The notes beneath the pieces are model-generated. The model had not been told where the DNA came from. It made no database searches and saw only the letters and a program-made list of their open reading frames with translations. A stretch of 39,039 bases of DNA from the NCBI GenBank assembly GCA_947624905.1, contig CANQMI010000005.1, positions 1 to 39,039 of the forward strand. The letters are read 5' to 3'. A program made the position numbers and the translations under genes. The number at the start of each line of letters is the position of its first letter. Position 1 is the first letter of the stretch. Positions 1 to 10,251 of this stretch are shown piece after piece. This DNA is from an uncultured Clostridia bacterium (GTDB lineage: Bacteria > Bacillota > Clostridia > TANB77 > CAG-508).

Positions 1-324
1 ACAAAATGTGACACAACAAAGCATGCAGAGATGATAGCAATACAAAGAGCAAGTAAAAAGCTAAACGCTTGGAGACTAGAAGATTGCGAAATGTATGTAA
101 CATTAGAACCTTGTACTATGTGTGCAGGTGCAATTATAAATTCAAGAATAAAAAAAGTATATATAGGGACAGAAGATCCAAAGACAGGTGCCTGTGGCTC
201 AATACTAAATTTATTTACAGACTACAAATTCAACCATAAAGTCGAATATGAAAAAGGAATTATGCAGAAAGAGTGCGAAAAAATTTTAAAGGATTTCTTC
301 AAAGATTTACGAAAAATAAAATAG
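1..324 (+). CDS. tadA: tRNA-specific adenosine deaminase TadA, 5' truncated by window edge
   Basis: Frame open from base 1; HAEMIAI and EPCTMCAGAI zinc deaminase motifs. Confidence 0.9.
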   Translation, partial: TKCDTTKHAEMIAIQRASKKLNAWRLEDCEMYVTLEPCTMCAGAIINSRIKKVYIGTEDPKTGACGSILNLFTDYKFNHKVEYEKGIMQKECEKILKDFFKDLRKIK

Positions 325-344
325 AGAGGAATTAAAAAATTCAA

Positions 345-1092
345 ATGGAAGATTTTAATATAAAACTAAAGAAAATTGTATACTTTTTCATATCAGTATT
401 TATAATTGCATTAATCGCAATAATTATTTGTTTATTAATGTTAAAATATGAGGTAGAAGGTGAAAACAATATGCCATTTGAACTATCACAAATGGTAGTA
501 GTAAGTACGGCAGAAGGTATAGAAAAGGACGGAGAAAGCACTTGGAATTTTGACCTTGTACAAAACAATGATATTTATTTGCATATATCAAAAAATAAAA
601 ATTACACAAAAGAAGAGTTAATAAAGGGAATAAAACTAGACAATTTTTCAATAAATAAAAGTCCAGCAAAAGGTGAAATTGTGCTATATAGACCAAGTAA
701 TTCAGAAGATAAAGTTTTCGAATATAAAGATGAATACAAAATAAAAGATGATTTATTCTTTCTAGGAACAGAAAGCACAAATTTAAAACAGTTAGAAGTT
801 GCAAATCAAGGAGCAGTTATAACATTTAGATGTACGAACCAAAACTTACGGAGAGTACAGCTCAAATGATGAAACAATAAAACATGACGGAACTATACTT
901 AATAATATAAAAGAGTTGTCATATGAAGATATAAAATGTCAAATCTCATTTGATATTACAATAGAGCTTGTATCAGGGACAGAATTTACAGGAACAGTTA
1001 CAGTAGATTTACCTTCTGGAAATATAATGCAAGATGGAACTTCAAATTATGAAAAAACAGACTTTACAGATATAATTTTCAAAAGAAATTAA
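345..1092 (+). CDS. Membrane-anchored hypothetical protein, continuous only with +1 recoding at CGGA 849-852
   Basis: ORF 345-869 with N-terminal TM segment; skipping C849 gives NLGEYSSNDETIKHDGTILNNIKELSYEDIKCQISFDITIELVSGTEFTGTVTVDLPSGN... to TAA at 1090-1092. Confidence 0.75.
849..852 (+). other. CGGA recoding site in gene 345-1092
   Basis: In-frame CGG; +1 frame continues to 1092. Confidence 0.75.
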
Positions 1093-1150
1093 AAATGTCT
1101 TGTAAAATCTTGAAAAAGATTATATAATTACGAAAGAAAATCTAACTTTT

Positions 1151-1250
1151 GCGTAGAGAGTAATCTTCGATAAAAATTTACGAATCTCGTCAGGTCCGGA
1201 AGGAAGCAGCGATAAGTAGAAACCTTTATGTGAAGGTTATTCTCTACGGA
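1151..1250 (+). ncRNA. ffs: Signal recognition particle RNA (bacterial 4.5S/scRNA)
   Basis: Conserved GTCAGGTCCGGAAGGAAGCAGC apical domain; terminal stem gcgtagagagtaa / gttattctctacg. Confidence 0.93.
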
Positions 1251-1283
1251 AGAGTTAGATTTTAAATATATTAGGAGGCAAAA

Positions 1284-2939
1284 ATGCAATATACAGCGCT
1301 ATACAGAAAATTCAGACCTAAAAATTTCTATGAAATAGTAGGACAAGACCATATTGTACAAACATTAAAAAATCAAATAAAATCAGATAGAATAGGCCAT
1401 GCGTACTTGTTTACAGGAGGAAGAGGAACAGGAAAAACGACTACAGCTAAGATATTCGCAAGGGCTATAAATTGCTTGAATCCAAAAGATGGAGAACCTT
1501 GCAACGAATGCGAAATATGCAAGAGCATGCTTGATGGTTCACTTACAGATGTTGTAGAGATGGATGCAGCATCAAACAACAGTGTAGAAGATATAAGAGA
1601 CATAAGAGAAAAAATAAATTTCTTACCAACTAGAGCCAAATATAGAGTATACATCATAGATGAGGTACATATGCTTTCAACAGGTGCCTTTAATGCTTTA
1701 TTAAAAACACTTGAAGAACCACCAGCTCATGTAAAATTCATACTTGCAACAACAGAGCCACAAAAATTGCTTGCAACAATACTTTCAAGATGTCAAAGAT
1801 TTGACTTTAAAAAAATATCAAATCAAGATTTAATCAAGAGAATGAAAATAGTATGTGATGAAAGCAATATCAAGATAACAGACACGGCATTAAACTTGAT
1901 TGCAACTCTATCAGAGGGAGCAGCGAGAGACTCACTAAGCATCTTGGAAAGGTGTATTCAAGACGGAGAAACAAACATAGATGAAAATAAAATAAAAGAT
2001 TTAGTAGGAATACCAAAATTTGAATATGTAAATAATATAATACAGGCAATAATTGATCAAGATATTGAAAACGCACTAGAGGCAACTCAAAATGTGCTTG
2101 ATCAAGGAAAAGATTTGAACAATTTTCTATGGGAAATGATTAAATATGTAAAAGACATATTAATATTCAAGGTAAGTAAAAAAGCAGATATATACAGTAA
2201 AGATGAAAAAGAATACATACAAAAGATATCAGAAAAAACTTCTAAAGAAGAACTAATAAATATAATATATAAACTATCTGAACTTGAAAACAAGATGAAG
2301 TGGTCTTCACAAAAAACAATAGTATTTGAAACAGAGATAATAAAATTGTGTATAAATCAAGATACAAAGTCTCTTGAAGAAAGAATAAAAAAACTAGAAA
2401 ATAAAATAGAAAACGGCCAAGTAATTACAGCAAAAGAAATAAAAGAGAAACAACAAGTAATCAAGCCAAAACAAGATGATCCACAAAAAGAAAATGCAGA
2501 CACTTCAAAACCAAAAGAAAAAAATATAGAGGAAACTTCAAACCAAGAAAAAGAAAGCCAAGAAAAAGAGCCAGAAAATTCAAGCAAACTATCAGGATGG
2601 CAAAAAGTATTAGACAATTTGAAAAAACAAGGAAAAGTTATGCTATATGCAAATTTAATTAATACAGAAGCGGTAGAAGAAAATGACATGACAATAAAAA
2701 TAAAGTTCTACAGTGGATTAAATTCATTTAGAAAAGAATTATTACAAAAAAGTGAAAATATGAATATATTAACAAAAGAAATATCGCTTATGTGTGGAAA
2801 ACCAATGCAAATAAAATTTGAGGACGCTAGCAGTGCTAAGCCTCAGGAGACAAAAAAAGAACCTGAACCAGAAAAAGAAAATCAAGAGAAAAGTGATTTA
2901 ATGGATTTAGATATCCCAATAAATATAATAGAAGAATAA
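1284..2939 (+). CDS. dnaX: DNA polymerase III subunit gamma/tau
   Basis: YRKFRPKNFYEIVGQDHI, Walker A GGRGTGKTTTAK, zinc cysteines, VYIIDEVHMLS; directly after SRP RNA. Confidence 0.97.
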   Translation: MQYTALYRKFRPKNFYEIVGQDHIVQTLKNQIKSDRIGHAYLFTGGRGTGKTTTAKIFARAINCLNPKDGEPCNECEICKSMLDGSLTDVVEMDAASNNSVEDIRDIREKINFLPTRAKYRVYIIDEVHMLSTGAFNALLKTLEEPPAHVKFILATTEPQKLLATILSRCQRFDFKKISNQDLIKRMKIVCDESNIKITDTALNLIATLSEGAARDSLSILERCIQDGETNIDENKIKDLVGIPKFEYVNNIIQAIIDQDIENALEATQNVLDQGKDLNNFLWEMIKYVKDILIFKVSKKADIYSKDEKEYIQKISEKTSKEELINIIYKLSELENKMKWSSQKTIVFETEIIKLCINQDTKSLEERIKKLENKIENGQVITAKEIKEKQQVIKPKQDDPQKENADTSKPKEKNIEETSNQEKESQEKEPENSSKLSGWQKVLDNLKKQGKVMLYANLINTEAVEENDMTIKIKFYSGLNSFRKELLQKSENMNILTKEISLMCGKPMQIKFEDASSAKPQETKKEPEPEKENQEKSDLMDLDIPINIIEE

Positions 2940-2951
2940 GGAGGAAAGAAT

Positions 2952-3293
2952 ATGTCAAAGAGAGGTGGCTTCCCAGGAGGAGCAAATTTTGGAGGAATGA
3001 ATATAAACAAACTAATGAAAGAAGCTAAAAAAATGCAAGAAGATATGGAAAAATCACAAGAAGAGCTAAGCATGCAAGAATTTGAAGCAACAGCTGGAGG
3101 AGGAGCAATAAGTGTAAAAGTATCAGGATCAAAGGAATTAAAAGAGATAAAAATACAAAAAGATGTAGTAGATCCAGATGATGTAGAAATGCTTCAAGAC
3201 TTGATCTTGACTTGTGTAAATGAAGCATTAAGAAAAGTTGATATAGCACAAAGTGCATCTTTTGGGAAATACAATATACCAGGATTAATGTAA
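2952..3293 (+). CDS. YbaB/EbfC nucleoid-associated protein
   Basis: Length, sequence pattern and dnaX-ybaB-recR order. Confidence 0.93.
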   Translation: MSKRGGFPGGANFGGMNINKLMKEAKKMQEDMEKSQEELSMQEFEATAGGGAISVKVSGSKELKEIKIQKDVVDPDDVEMLQDLILTCVNEALRKVDIAQSASFGKYNIPGLM

Positions 3294-3315
3294 ATAAAAA
3301 GAAAGAGGAAATACT

Positions 3316-3918
3316 ATGTCATACTATTCTCCATCAATAGAAAAATTAATAGAAGGATTTGAAAAATTACCAAGTATTGGCCACAAAACAGCAATAAGAT
3401 TAGCATTTCATATACTTGATTCAAGTCAAGAAGAAGTTACAGAATTTATAAATTCAATAACAAATGCAAAAGCAAATCTAAAATACTGTTCACAATGCTT
3501 TAATATATCTGATACTGATCCATGCCCAATATGCACAAGCCCTAAGCGTGATCACAATTTAATATGTGTGGTAGAAGATGTAAAAGATGTGATAGCAATG
3601 GAAAGAACACATGAATTTCAAGGAGTATATCATGTACTACACGGCTCAATATCACCAATGAATGGTATAGGACCAGATGATATAAAAATAAAAGAACTAT
3701 TAGATAGAATTAATGCAAATCAAGATATAAAAGAAATAATTATAGCAACGAACCCAAGAGTAGAAGGAGAAGCAACTGCAATGTATATTTCAAAAATACT
3801 AAAACCTTTGGGTATAAAAGTAACAAGAATCGCAAACGGAATACCAGTTGGAGGCGACCTTGAATATACGGATGAAGTAACTTTAGCCAAAGCTTTAGAA
3901 GGAAGACGAGAAGTTTAA
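3316..3918 (+). CDS. recR: Recombination protein RecR
   Basis: [15 protein letters not shown], zinc finger [16 protein letters not shown], Toprim [12 protein letters not shown]. Confidence 0.97.
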   Translation: MSYYSPSIEKLIEGFEKLPSIGHKTAIRLAFHILDSSQEEVTEFINSITNAKANLKYCSQCFNISDTDPCPICTSPKRDHNLICVVEDVKDVIAMERTHEFQGVYHVLHGSISPMNGIGPDDIKIKELLDRINANQDIKEIIIATNPRVEGEATAMYISKILKPLGIKVTRIANGIPVGGDLEYTDEVTLAKALEGRREV

Positions 3919-4175
3919 AAAAATTTAAAAAAAATTAATTCTTCAATGTCTTTGACTACAAGCACAAAACACATAAATACAAGAAAATGAAAGAAAATTG
4001 GAACTATTTCAAGAAAACAAAAGAAAATTATAGGAAATAAGACCAAAAAAAGGAAATTTAGAACAAACAAAAATTGAATAAATAAACTATTTAATGTAAA
4101 ATCTAATAGTAAATGGAAAAACGCATTACCCGTAAAAGAAAATAAGATTTACAAAGGAGTGCTCAAGAAAATATT

Positions 4176-5153
4176 ATGAAAAAAATACTAATTGGTTTAA
4201 GGACAAGCATAAAAGCAATAATACTAATAGCAATAGCAAGTATAGCAATAGTCGCACTAATTATGTGTGTATACAAACCGATATATAGCGTATCTTTTAA
4301 TGGAGAAACTATCGGATACAGTAGTGATAAAGCAAATCTCCAAAAAAGAATACTTGAATATATAGAAGAAGGAAACCAAGATAATGTTGCATTTGTACAA
4401 ATAGATGAAATGCCAACATATAAACTTTGTTTCTTGAAAAGAGGAGTCGAAACAAACGACGACGAAATATTTGAAAAGATAACATCTACAGGAATAACTT
4501 ACTACAGATATTATGCAATTGCTGTAAATAATCAAGAAAAACTATATGTAGCAACCTTTGAAGATGCAGAAAAAGTAGTAAAGGGACTAAAAGAAAAAAA
4601 TAGTAATAATGCAGCTAATTTATCAATAGATACTAAATATCTTACAGAGACAAAAGAAGTAAAAGATACGGAAACAGCAATAAACGAATTGTATGAGAAA
4701 AAAGTAGTAGTTGCCTCAACTAAAAAGAGTGCTGGGCCTGTATCACCAGGTACAGCAGGAACAGGATATAAACCAACATCAGTATCTTTTGTAAAACCAC
4801 TAAAAAATCTTACCTTGACATCAAGATATGGACCAAGATGGGGAAAACAACATAAAGGATTAGATTATGCAGCACCAGTTGGAACTTCAATATATGCAGC
4901 TGCTTCAGGAACTGTAACATATGCAGGATGGAATAGTGGAGGATATGGTTATCTAGTAATTATTTCACATGGAAGCGGAGTTCAAACATATTATGCACAT
5001 TGCAATTCAATACTAACAAAAGTAGGAGCTACAGTAAACGCAGGAGATTTAATAGCAAAATCTGGTGCCACAGGACATGTAACAGGACCACATCTTCATT
5101 TCGAAATAAGAATTAATGATGTAGCGTATGATCCATCATTATATATAAAATAA
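4176..5153 (+). CDS. M23 family (LytM-type) peptidoglycan endopeptidase with N-terminal TM segment
   Basis: SRYGPRWGKQHKGLDYAAPVGTSIYA...GHVTGPHLHFEIRIN. Confidence 0.92.
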   Translation: MKKILIGLRTSIKAIILIAIASIAIVALIMCVYKPIYSVSFNGETIGYSSDKANLQKRILEYIEEGNQDNVAFVQIDEMPTYKLCFLKRGVETNDDEIFEKITSTGITYYRYYAIAVNNQEKLYVATFEDAEKVVKGLKEKNSNNAANLSIDTKYLTETKEVKDTETAINELYEKKVVVASTKKSAGPVSPGTAGTGYKPTSVSFVKPLKNLTLTSRYGPRWGKQHKGLDYAAPVGTSIYAAASGTVTYAGWNSGGYGYLVIISHGSGVQTYYAHCNSILTKVGATVNAGDLIAKSGATGHVTGPHLHFEIRINDVAYDPSLYIK

Positions 5154-5158
5154 AAATG

Positions 5159-5189
5159 GTGCATAGCAAAAACTATGCACTATCTTTTT
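5159..5189 (+). terminator. Rho-independent terminator
   Basis: gtgcatag-caaaaa-ctatgcac followed by tatcttttt. Confidence 0.8.
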
Positions 5190-5252
5190 GTCTTGAATTA
5201 CAAATAATAATAGTATAAAATAATATATATACTAAAATAGGAGAGAATAAAT

Positions 5253-6374
5253 ATGAAGATACTAATTTTATATGCAACATATGGAGGCGGACATTTAAGT
5301 ACAGCAAATGCCATAAAAGAAACATTATCAAGCGAATATCCTAAAATAGAAGTAGAAATGGTAGACTGCATAAAATATATAAATGGAATGATAAATAAAG
5401 TAACAACAGGTGCATATTCAGGGATGGCTAAAAAAGCACCTAGAATGTGGGGAAAAATATATCATGACTCAAGAAAAGGAATAGTTGCAGCATTTAGTAA
5501 AAATATGAATAAAATTTTTTCAAGGAAGTTATATAGATTAATAGAACAAATAAAACCTGATATAATAATATCTACACATCCATTTGCAACACAAATGTGT
5601 ACATATTTAAAAAAGCACAATAAAATAAATATGAAACTTGCAAATATATTAACAGATTTCAAAATGCACGAACAATGGCTTGTAAGGTATGACTATGTAG
5701 ACCTATTTTTCGTATCAAATCAAGAAATGAAAGAAGAATTAATTTCATTTGGCATACCAAAAGAAAAAATATTTGCGGAAGGAATACCAATTAGCAATAA
5801 AATATCTCAAAAATATGACAGAAAAAAAGTATTAGAAGAATTTGGACTAAAAGAAAACAAAAAAACAATATTATTTTTTGCAGGAGGAGGCCTAGGTCTA
5901 GCTAGAAAAAATATATTTGAATTCATAAAAATATTTGCAGAAAACTTTGAAAATACGCAGTTAATTGCAATTTCTGGAAAAAATCCAAAAATATATAATG
6001 AATTTCAAGAAATTGTCCAAAAAAACAAAAAAGAGGAAAAAATTAAAGTTATAGAATATACAAACCAAGTAGCGGAACTTATGAGCATATCAGATATAGT
6101 AATAACAAAGCCAGGAGGAGTAACAATTTCTGAAAGTCTATCAGCGGGTCTTCCAATTATAGCTATAAATCCAATACCTGGTCAAGAAGAAGAAAATGCA
6201 GAATTTTTAGAAAGAAATAAACTAGTAATATTTATAAAAAAAGATGATGATATAAAAAAGGTTTTAGAAGAAATAATAAATAATGATGAGAAATTAAAAA
6301 TTCTAAAAGAAAACACCAAAAAATTTGCAAAACCAGATTCTTCTAAAAATATCTGTAAAATTATATTAAAGTAA
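5253..6374 (+). CDS. MGDG synthase / UgtP-like glycosyltransferase (GT28-type)
   Basis: ILYATYGGGHLSTANAI N-terminus; ITKPGGVTISESLSAGLPIIAINPIPGQEEENAEFL. Confidence 0.88.
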   Translation: MKILILYATYGGGHLSTANAIKETLSSEYPKIEVEMVDCIKYINGMINKVTTGAYSGMAKKAPRMWGKIYHDSRKGIVAAFSKNMNKIFSRKLYRLIEQIKPDIIISTHPFATQMCTYLKKHNKINMKLANILTDFKMHEQWLVRYDYVDLFFVSNQEMKEELISFGIPKEKIFAEGIPISNKISQKYDRKKVLEEFGLKENKKTILFFAGGGLGLARKNIFEFIKIFAENFENTQLIAISGKNPKIYNEFQEIVQKNKKEEKIKVIEYTNQVAELMSISDIVITKPGGVTISESLSAGLPIIAINPIPGQEEENAEFLERNKLVIFIKKDDDIKKVLEEIINNDEKLKILKENTKKFAKPDSSKNICKIILK

Positions 6375-6434
6375 AAAAGTATAAATTCCTGAAAAATAGG
6401 TAGAATATGTATAAAATACTTATTTTGGAAAGGA

Positions 6435-7835
6435 ATGAAAAATATGCAAGAAGCCAAGCAAACAAAATTTACAGACTGGAAAAATCGATTAAAAGATAGA
6501 CATATGTTTAGTGCCGTTATGATAATAGTAATATTATTAATTGCTGTAATAATAATTGGAATTTATACTTATACAAAGCAAAGAGAATATAGGCAAGCAT
6601 CAGAAAATTCATACAATATGGCATTCTATGAACTGATAAATTATGTAGAAGAAATAGAAACATATCTAGCAAAAGCAACAATAACATCAACAGCTCAACA
6701 TGGAGCGGAAACTCTATCAAATGTATGGAGTGAAGCAAAACTAGGAGTAGCCTACTTATCACAAATTCCAATAAACACAGAAGGCTTGTCAAACGCACAG
6801 AAATTCTTGAATCAAGTCAGTGATTACAGTTACTCATTAGCAATGAAAGCAATAGATGGAAAGGATCTGAGCGATCAAGAGTTAAAACATCTTGAAGAAT
6901 TGCATGAATACGCAGTAACTTTGAAAGAAACATTAAATCAATTATCAAACGAAATAAATGACGGAAATATAAGTTGGGGAGAACTCACAAAAGAAGGAAC
7001 GAAAGCATTTGCACAGCAAGTTAGCAATATGTCTACAGATAGTTTTGGAAATATAGAAACAACATTTGATGATTATACGGGGCTAATATATGATGGAGCA
7101 TTTTCAGAACACATGACAAATCCTGAAAAGAAAGGATTAACTGGAGAAGATATAGATGAAAATCAAGCAAAGGAAATAGCAAAAAAATTCTTGAATGCTC
7201 AAGATCAGGAAATAACGAGCAATGGATTATCAGAAAATGGGCATGTTGAAAGTTATGGATTTATAATAAAAAATAATGATATAAGCAAAAACATAGCTAT
7301 TTCAAAAAAAGGCGGACATATAGTATATTTCAATAGCTATAGAGAAATAAAAGAAAAGAAAATACCAGAAGAAGAGGCAGTAAAAATTGGAAAAAAATTC
7401 CTTGATGAAAAAGGATATAATAATATGAAAGAAACATACTACTTAGTTCAAGAAAACAACATTGTAATAAACTATGCGTATACACAAGATGACGTAGTAG
7501 TATATCCAGATTTAATAAAACTAAAAATAGCATTAGATAATGGTGAAATACTAGGAATGGAAACAGCGGGATATTTAAATTGTCATCAAGAAAGAAAAAT
7601 AAATAAAAATATAATATCAGTAGAAGAAGCAAAACAAAAATTAAATAAAAGAATAGAAATAAATAGCCAAAATTTAGCAATAATACCAACAGAATACAAT
7701 ACAGAAATATTATGTTGGGAATTCAAGGGAAAAGTTTCAGACAATGAATTCCTAGTCTATATAAATGCTGAAAACGGAAAAGAAGAAGATATACTAATGA
7801 TAGTAAATACACCAAACGGAACGCTAACAACTTGA
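6435..7835 (+). CDS. ypeB: Germination protein YpeB-like, PepSY repeats
   Basis: N-terminal TM, YpeB-like domain organisation, PepSY-like repeats; next to a SASP gene. Confidence 0.8.
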   Translation: MKNMQEAKQTKFTDWKNRLKDRHMFSAVMIIVILLIAVIIIGIYTYTKQREYRQASENSYNMAFYELINYVEEIETYLAKATITSTAQHGAETLSNVWSEAKLGVAYLSQIPINTEGLSNAQKFLNQVSDYSYSLAMKAIDGKDLSDQELKHLEELHEYAVTLKETLNQLSNEINDGNISWGELTKEGTKAFAQQVSNMSTDSFGNIETTFDDYTGLIYDGAFSEHMTNPEKKGLTGEDIDENQAKEIAKKFLNAQDQEITSNGLSENGHVESYGFIIKNNDISKNIAISKKGGHIVYFNSYREIKEKKIPEEEAVKIGKKFLDEKGYNNMKETYYLVQENNIVINYAYTQDDVVVYPDLIKLKIALDNGEILGMETAGYLNCHQERKINKNIISVEEAKQKLNKRIEINSQNLAIIPTEYNTEILCWEFKGKVSDNEFLVYINAENGKEEDILMIVNTPNGTLTT

Positions 7836-7914
7836 AATTTTGAAAAAATTGCATTAAATAAAAAATCAAAAAATACAAATAATATATTTATCTCTAAATA
7901 AGGAGGTAAATGAA

Positions 7915-8088
7915 ATGTCAAGAAATAGAAGCATAATGTCTGAAAATTTAAAAGAGGAAATAGCAAAAGAACTAGGAGTATATGATACAGTAAAAAATCA
8001 AGGAGGATGGGGAAACGTATCTTCAAAAACATGCGGAAATATAGTATCAAAAGCAATAGAAATAGCAAATAGAAGCGTAGAAAAATAG
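7915..8088 (+). CDS. Small acid-soluble spore protein, alpha/beta type (SspF-like)
   Basis: MSRNRSIMSENLKEEIAKELGVYDTVKNQGGWGNVSSKTCGNIVSKAIEIANRSVEK; RBS aggagg; short ORF missing from the supplied track. Confidence 0.88.
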   Translation: MSRNRSIMSENLKEEIAKELGVYDTVKNQGGWGNVSSKTCGNIVSKAIEIANRSVEK

Positions 8089-8098
8089 CAATATAAAT

Positions 8099-8140
8099 TA
8101 GCAGATGACAATACTAAAAATAGTATGTTATCTGCTTTAA
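8099..8140 (+). terminator. Candidate terminator after SASP gene
   Basis: agcagatgacaatact ... agtatgttatctgct hairpin followed by ttt. Confidence 0.6.
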
Positions 8141-8245
8141 ATTATGTAAAGCTATTGCAAAATAAGACTAAATATGTTATTATAGAAGCATAATGGCGCG
8201 TGCCATGTATAAACAAACACATATATTCAAGAAAGGAGATTTAGC

Positions 8246-8707
8246 ATGTTGTCAAGGAAGAACTGGTACATCAAAAGGCTTGACCCCGATATCCCAGAAG
8301 ACAGTCTTAGCATGACCATAGCTAAAAAGGCGCTGAACGAATATAGATATGGCAAGTCAAGGTGCAATAAGCGGTACCTCTATGGAAATATTCGTCAGCA
8401 GCTGTGGACGGACGATAAAACGGTCGCCCATCTTCTCAAGCAAATCAAGTACAGAGAAAAAATCCAGGAAATTGAACGGCGTGAGAACAGGAAAACTGCA
8501 ATTCATCAGTGGGATGAATCCTATCTTGATGAAAAGCACAAGCAGAGATGTCTGCAGAATGCTCAAAAAGAATATATGCGCTATGCCAGAAGGGAAAGAA
8601 GGATTTCTGAAAAGGAGGCAGCTAAGCAGAGAAAACTCGTCAGGGAGAGCTTTGCTCCTTCTTCAAGTGAAAACAGCACTATCAGAAGACTCTTCACCAA
8701 GGCATAA
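8246..8707 (+). CDS. Orphan basic hypothetical protein in a higher-GC island; contains two in-frame CGG codons
   Basis: RBS gaaaggag, 153 codons, own terminator; many C/G-ending codons unlike neighbours; CGG in frame at 8372 and 8477. Confidence 0.65.
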   Translation: MLSRKNWYIKRLDPDIPEDSLSMTIAKKALNEYRYGKSRCNKRYLYGNIRQQLWTDDKTVAHLLKQIKYREKIQEIERRENRKTAIHQWDESYLDEKHKQRCLQNAQKEYMRYARRERRISEKEAAKQRKLVRESFAPSSSENSTIRRLFTKA

Positions 8708-8710
8708 AAA

Positions 8711-8745
8711 GAAGAGAGACTTTGAAATTTCAAAGTCTCTCTTTT
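8711..8745 (+). terminator. Rho-independent terminator
   Basis: agagactttga-aattt-tcaaagtctct followed by ctttt. Confidence 0.85.
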
Positions 8746-8860
8746 ATGTTAGATTGAAACAAAATATCAGATTAAAACTCTATAAATCATAATTAATAAT
8801 TGATTTCTAAGATTTAATAATGTATAATCATATAATAATAAAATTTTCAAGGAGGAAAAC

Positions 8861-9121
8861 ATGCAAGAATTAAGAATAAAAGGAATATATAGACACTTTA
8901 AAGGTGATTATTATATAGTAGAAGATGTAGCAACGCATAGTGAAACAAAAGAGAAATATGTTTGTTACAGAAGTTTATATGGAAACAACGAATTATACAT
9001 AAGACCTTATGAAATGTTTCTTGAAAAAGTTGATAAGAATAAATACCCAAAAGTAAAACAAGAATATAGATTTGAATTGCAAAACATAGATAGCAAAGCA
9101 AAAAATTTTCAAGGAGAATAA
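8861..9121 (+). CDS. DUF1653 domain protein
   Basis: GIYRHFKGDYYIVEDVATHSETKEKYVCYRSLYGNNELYIRPYEMF. Confidence 0.9.
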   Translation: MQELRIKGIYRHFKGDYYIVEDVATHSETKEKYVCYRSLYGNNELYIRPYEMFLEKVDKNKYPKVKQEYRFELQNIDSKAKNFQGE

Positions 9122-9122
9122 T

Positions 9123-10001
9123 ATGAACGAATGTACAATATGTCCACATAAATGCAAAGTTGATAGAAGCAAAAACTTAGGAAGATGCAGAGCAGGTGAC
9201 AAAATAGAATTAGGTGGAATAAGCCTTCATAAATTCGAAGAACCCTGCATAAGTGGAGAAAATGGATCAGGCACAATATTTTTTTCAAAATGCAATTTAA
9301 ACTGTGTATTTTGTCAAAACTATGAAATAAGCAATCAAGGACATGGCAAAAAAATAGAGATAGAGGATTTAGCAGATGCAATGATCAAGCATCAAGAAAG
9401 CGGAGCTGAAAATATAAATTTAGTAAGTCCTACCATATATGCGGACCAAATAAAAAAGTCAATAAAAATAGCAAAAGAAAATGGACTAAAAATACCAATA
9501 ATATATAATACAAACGGATATGAAAATATAGAAACTCTAAAAAGCCTAGATGGATACATTGATATATATTTACCAGATCTAAAATATTACTATCAAGAAA
9601 CAGCATTAAAATATTCAGGTGTAAAAAACTATTTTGAAATTACAACAAATGCTATCAAGGAAATGTATAGACAAGTAGGGGCACCTCAATTTAATGAAAA
9701 AGGAATGATAACAAAAGGGTTAATAATAAGACATTTGGTATTACCAAATAACATAGAAAACACAAAAGAAGTATTAAAATGGATAAAAGAAAACATAGCT
9801 CAAGAAGTATATGTAAGCATCATGATGCAATATTTCCCTGCATATCAAGCAAAAGAATACAATGAAATAAATAGAAAACTAACAAAAGAAGAATATCAAG
9901 AAATAGAAAAATACATATATGATATAGGAATAGAAAATGGATACATTCAAGATTATTCAGAAGAAGATGAAGAACAATATGTTCCAAAATGGGATTATTA
10001 A
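9123..10001 (+). CDS. Radical SAM protein, PflA-like / AmmeMemoRadiSam-type
   Basis: CTICPHKCKVDRSKNLGRCRAG and radical SAM motif CNLNCVFCQNYEIS. Confidence 0.9.
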   Translation: MNECTICPHKCKVDRSKNLGRCRAGDKIELGGISLHKFEEPCISGENGSGTIFFSKCNLNCVFCQNYEISNQGHGKKIEIEDLADAMIKHQESGAENINLVSPTIYADQIKKSIKIAKENGLKIPIIYNTNGYENIETLKSLDGYIDIYLPDLKYYYQETALKYSGVKNYFEITTNAIKEMYRQVGAPQFNEKGMITKGLIIRHLVLPNNIENTKEVLKWIKENIAQEVYVSIMMQYFPAYQAKEYNEINRKLTKEEYQEIEKYIYDIGIENGYIQDYSEEDEEQYVPKWDY

Positions 10002-10022
10002 AAAATAATTTTGTCTTAGGGG

Positions 10023-10052
10023 TTGACAAGTTCTACTGGTCAGTGTTATAAT
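10023..10052 (+). promoter_or_regulatory. Sigma-A-type promoter of rpoBC
   Basis: TTGACA - 18 nt - TATAAT, about 200 nt upstream of rpoB ATG. Confidence 0.75.
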
Positions 10053-10251
10053 ATTTAACTGTATTATAATCGTTAAATTCAATTATTCTAGAAGAAGAGG
10101 AATTGAAATATATCACTTTTACTAGGGAATGTCTACTTTGAAGCGGTAGATTAACTCTAATAAAATATATATTTTCAAGAAGGACTTCTTTTGGAACTTT
10201 AAATCTTAAAGCTTCACCAATTAAAATTAGTTTAAGGAGTGAAAACAATCA

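Noticed and set aside
1284-2939. Programmed dnaX frameshift
   Set aside because: dnaX reads through intact to a full gamma/tau protein; I saw no clear slippery signal to support one.
3919-4175. Repeats of aagaaaat-like units between recR and the M23 gene
   Set aside because: Looks like A-rich low-complexity intergenic DNA without regular period.
8349-8792. ORF 8349-8792 as the true gene instead of 8246-8707
   Set aside because: Lacks a good RBS and runs through the terminator hairpin; 8246 frame has a strong RBS and stops just before the terminator. Kept open only as an alternative-decoding curiosity.
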